This document shows, piece after piece, positions 5,224 to 6,648 of a stretch of DNA of 6,648 nt (the stretch's first letter is position 1; each line of letters starts with the position of its first letter). The position numbers were made by a program, and so were the translations under genes. This stretch comes from Planctomycetaceae bacterium. Lineage in GTDB: Bacteria; Planctomycetota; Planctomycetia; Pirellulales; Thermoguttaceae. The stretch spans positions 1 through 6,648 of the forward strand of contig JAISBG010000014.1 in the NCBI GenBank assembly GCA_031266315.1, written 5' to 3'. Below the pieces are notes generated by a model. It did no database searches. It saw only the letters and a program-made list of their open reading frames with translations, and had not been told where the DNA came from.

Positions 5224-5610
5224 ATGAAAAAACAAAAATACACCGTTTTAGATTCCGTCTATTATTGTCACACCGAACCGGACGGTTCAAGTGTGATGGA
5301 GGCGCGGTACTATGTTGAAATTCGCAACGGTGAACGGATACGCCAGTTTAGCGAGTATTTGAATTTTGAAGACAAGAATCTAAAAAACTCATCGGTTCGG
5401 TGGTGGAAAACGTGTTCTCCCGATCCCGTACCGGCAACAAATCAGCACGCAGTCGATATCGCCAACTATCACGGCGTGGATATTCCGAACGAAATAGAAG
5501 TTGAATACACGGCAACCGGTTACGAAATAATCAACGTAACCGTCAAAGAAAAGGCGTCAAAATTAGAACAACTATGGCAAATGATAAAAAACGCCGGAAT
5601 AAATAATTGA
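5224..5610 (+). CDS. Uncharacterised 128-residue protein, translationally coupled to the ASCH gene
   Basis: No family is assigned. The first half looks beta-rich (KYTVLDSVYYC, ARYYVEIRNGERIRQ). Then come a Trp-Trp pair near residue 62, a Pro-rich turn (DPVPAT), a helix-like AVDIANYHGVDIP segment, a strand-rich EVEYTATGYEIINVTV, and a final helix. The start is ATG 5224, 2 nt after the ASCH stop. No Shine-Dalgarno is visible, so translation probably depends on ribosomes finishing the ASCH gene. An in-frame TTG at 5170 would overlap that gene by 52 nt and has no better signal. Its last six codons (NAGINN) form the 5' arm of R2 copy 2, tying the C-terminal sequence to the repeat. Confidence 0.7.
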   Translation: MKKQKYTVLDSVYYCHTEPDGSSVMEARYYVEIRNGERIRQFSEYLNFEDKNLKNSSVRWWKTCSPDPVPATNQHAVDIANYHGVDIPNEIEVEYTATGYEIINVTVKEKASKLEQLWQMIKNAGINN

Positions 5611-5656
5611 AGCACTTCAGAATTCGTGTGTTGCGGATTCGGTTTATTCCGGCGTT
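5590..5656 (+). terminator. R2 structured repeat, copy 2 (terminator-like), overlapping a gene end
   Basis: The same 14-bp outer stem as copy 1 (5590-5603 with 5643-5656) is followed by ATTTTTTATT. The inner hairpin is GAATTCG/CGGATTC with one T-G wobble around the same TGTGTTG loop (5620-5640). Arms differ from copy 1 but still pair. The 5' arm is coding for the preceding gene and includes sequence up to its stop. Confidence 0.72.
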
Positions 5657-5715
5657 ATTTTTTATTGCAAAAAAAATGTACAAAAACCTTGAGGCATAGA
5701 AACTCCATCTCCACA

Positions 5716-5751
5716 GGTTTAGAAACCTCCCTTTTTCGAGGAAATTAAACC
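5716..5751 (+). repeat. R1 structured repeat, copy 4
   Basis: Outer arms GGTTTA/TAAACC, internal loop GAAA/AAAT, inner stem CCTC/GAGG, loop CCTTTTTC. It ends 20 nt before the start of the nuclease-like gene, leaving room only for its ribosome binding site. Confidence 0.8.
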
Positions 5752-5771
5752 AGTTTAACGAGAGGTATAAC

Positions 5772-6332
5772 ATGAATGTATCTGTTTCATTAAAAAATAT
5801 CAAAATGAAAAAACTAACATCAAAAGAAGTAATAAATTGGCTTACCGATAAATATCACCTTCCTGAATGGGAATTGTTTACGGAAGTTGTTAATGACATG
5901 GTTGGGGGAACACGGCATTCAAGACGTGCCGACGCAATCGCGTTGTCGCTTTGGAGGCAACCGGAACAAAAAAAACTACAATTCGACAACCTTGTCCCAA
6001 AACATATCCGAACCACCGTCATAGGATTTGAAGTAAAGGTCAACCGCGCCGACTGGTTACAAGAATTAAAGCAATCGGAAAAAGCCGAAACAATGAAACA
6101 ATATTGTAATGAATGGATACTCGTTGCTCCCGAAGATGTTGTGAAACCGTTTGAAATTCCCAAAGGGTGGGGATGGATGATTCCTAATCCCCAAAAATAC
6201 CACTATTTTGAAATTCGTCCCGAATATAACCCAAACCCCAAATTAGACATCGAATTTGTTGTAAATTTAGTAAAGAGTTCCGCCAAAAAATCACAGCAAA
6301 TTAATGATATTTGGAAAATTTTAATGCGATAA
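5772..6332 (+). CDS. PD-(D/E)XK nuclease-like protein (MmcB-like)
   Basis: A 186-residue protein whose core fits the PD-(D/E)XK fold: an acidic residue in an N-terminal helix (Glu38), Asp54 in RRADAIAL, and Glu87-x-Lys89 in IGFEVKVNRADW, followed by a helix (LQELKQSEKAETMKQYC) and the hydrophobic strand EWILVAP. This order, with EVKVxRADW and a later pro-rich GW segment, resembles the MmcB family of DNA repair nucleases, common on phages and in genomes. ATG 5772 follows GAGAGG by 6 nt; an inner Met12 has no ribosome site. The next gene is a broken cytosine methyltransferase, so a former restriction-modification pairing is conceivable, but MmcB-like proteins often occur alone. Cleavage activity is not shown by sequence. 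Confidence 0.75.
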   Translation: MNVSVSLKNIKMKKLTSKEVINWLTDKYHLPEWELFTEVVNDMVGGTRHSRRADAIALSLWRQPEQKKLQFDNLVPKHIRTTVIGFEVKVNRADWLQELKQSEKAETMKQYCNEWILVAPEDVVKPFEIPKGWGWMIPNPQKYHYFEIRPEYNPNPKLDIEFVVNLVKSSAKKSQQINDIWKILMR

Positions 6333-6356
6333 TTATAATCTTTTTTAATTCAGAAA

Positions 6357-6531
6357 ATGAGACATGGTAGTTTTTTTTCCGGTATCGGCGGATTCGACCT
6401 AGCCGCTCTTTGGTGCGGTTGGACAAACGTTTTCTAATTGGAACAACCAATCAATCAAAGCCTTCGGAAACGCAATAGTTCCGCAAGTCGCCTACCAGAT
6501 TTTCAAAACTATAAATGAAATCCATTCATAA
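6357..6531 (+). pseudogene. C5 cytosine DNA methyltransferase remnant, middle deleted and frameshifted
   Basis: From ATG 6357 the frame reads MRHGSFFSGIGGFDLAALWC, which is the start of a C5 methyltransferase with motif I (FSGIGGFDLAA, the S-adenosylmethionine site), and stops at 6435-6437 after 26 codons. In the +1 frame, from about 6439, the sequence reads WNNQSIKAFGNAIVPQVAYQ and ends at TAA 6529. This is the family's C-terminal end with motif X (GNAIVPQ). The 200 or more residues between, including the catalytic Pro-Cys motif, the ENV motif and the target-recognition region, are gone. It cannot be an active enzyme. The two frames differ, so a deletion near 6425-6440 explains both the loss and the frameshift. 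Confidence 0.88.
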
Positions 6532-6547
6532 AAGCGCATTCATTTTT

Positions 6548-6576
6548 TTGACAAAAATTCAATTCTGTGCTATAAT
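6548..6576 (+). promoter_or_regulatory. Full-consensus sigma70 promoter
   Basis: TTGACA (6548-6553), a 17-bp spacer and TATAAT (6571-6576) match the housekeeping consensus exactly. Transcription should start near 6582-6585 and run off the right edge. No start codon with a ribosome site follows inside the window. Confidence 0.85.
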
Positions 6577-6582
6577 TCCCCG

Positions 6583-6648
6583 CTAAGTTGTTAGGAACTA
6601 GACCGCTTTTTTCCCCTTTCCGTCACATCACACGAAAGGGAAGCGGTC
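6583..6648 (+). ncRNA. Structured transcript start: leader or small RNA, incomplete
   Basis: Downstream of the consensus promoter, GACCGCTT (6601-6608) pairs perfectly with AAGCGGTC (6641-6648), the last bases of the window. Inside, CCCTTTC pairs with GAAAGGG around a loop of about 13 nt. The 5' side has a small T-rich bulge. No T-run follows within the window, so it may be the 5' end of a small RNA or a regulatory leader. It matches no RNA class I know. Confidence 0.5.

Noticed and set aside
5133..5318. Plus-strand open frame of 61 codons
   Set aside because: Overlaps the ASCH and following genes in another frame with no start signals.
3972..5656. Integron attC sites for the R2 repeats
   Set aside because: The arms do not carry the GTTRRRY and RYYYAAC core boxes (GTTATTT follows the stem), and a T-rich tail fits a terminator better.
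3972..5656. R2 as a MITE with 14-bp terminal inverted repeats
   Set aside because: No target-site duplication is seen, the interior shows a maintained hairpin and fixed loop, and one copy overlaps a gene end smoothly.
5772..6531. Working restriction-modification pair
   Set aside because: The methyltransferase is plainly broken and the nuclease resembles MmcB-type repair proteins, so an active pair cannot be claimed.

Overview
This is an AT-rich bacterial window. The left end, up to the tRNA, looks chromosomal. The rest looks like accessory DNA, either an integrated plasmid or phage-like element or its remains. Three traits suggest a planctomycete-like (PVC group) bacterium: a prepilin with a long leader before its GFTLLELL motif, a tRNA gene with no encoded CCA, and dispersed GC-rich palindromic repeats in an AT-rich background. 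This placement is an inference and is not strong.

Layout. 1-820, minus strand: a PlsC-type lysophospholipid acyltransferase, followed by the start of a type IV pilin-like protein that runs off the left edge. 1126-1198, plus strand: tRNA-Lys(UUU). 1201-1544: a tandemly duplicated block (two long imperfect hairpins plus a terminator, twice), then a hairpin that hides the ribosome binding site of the next gene. 1549-3531: a 660-residue protein with an N-terminal winged-helix-like segment, 12-13 heptapeptide repeats encoded by 21-bp DNA repeats, a Pro/Ala/Thr-rich linker full of short palindromic repeats, and an unrecognised C-terminal domain. 3634-6332: six small plus-strand genes: a coiled-coil protein, a basic protein with a Cys cluster, a zinc ribbon, an ASCH-domain protein, an unrecognised protein and a PD-(D/E)XK nuclease-like protein. 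6357-6531: remains of a C5 cytosine methyltransferase that has lost its middle. 6548-6576: a full-consensus sigma70 promoter reading into a strongly folded leader at the right edge.

The small genes are separated by two families of structured repeats. Family R1 has four copies of 36 nt. Its inner stem changes by paired substitutions while the loop stays NNTTTTTC. Family R2 has two copies of 67-74 nt. It has an invariant 14-bp outer stem, an inner hairpin whose stem varies around an invariant TGTGTTG loop, and a T-rich tail. Such changes suggest selection on folded RNA (or single-stranded DNA).

The most interesting hypothesis is that the 660-residue protein is a replication initiator carrying its own origin. 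Its coding region holds a 21-bp-periodic array of GGTCGACC-type palindromes straight after the DNA-binding domain, as phage lambda O contains its origin. The leader upstream holds eight GGTAWTACC-type palindromes whose pairs are also 21-22 bp apart. No integrase, partition or structural phage gene is visible, so the type of element stays open.
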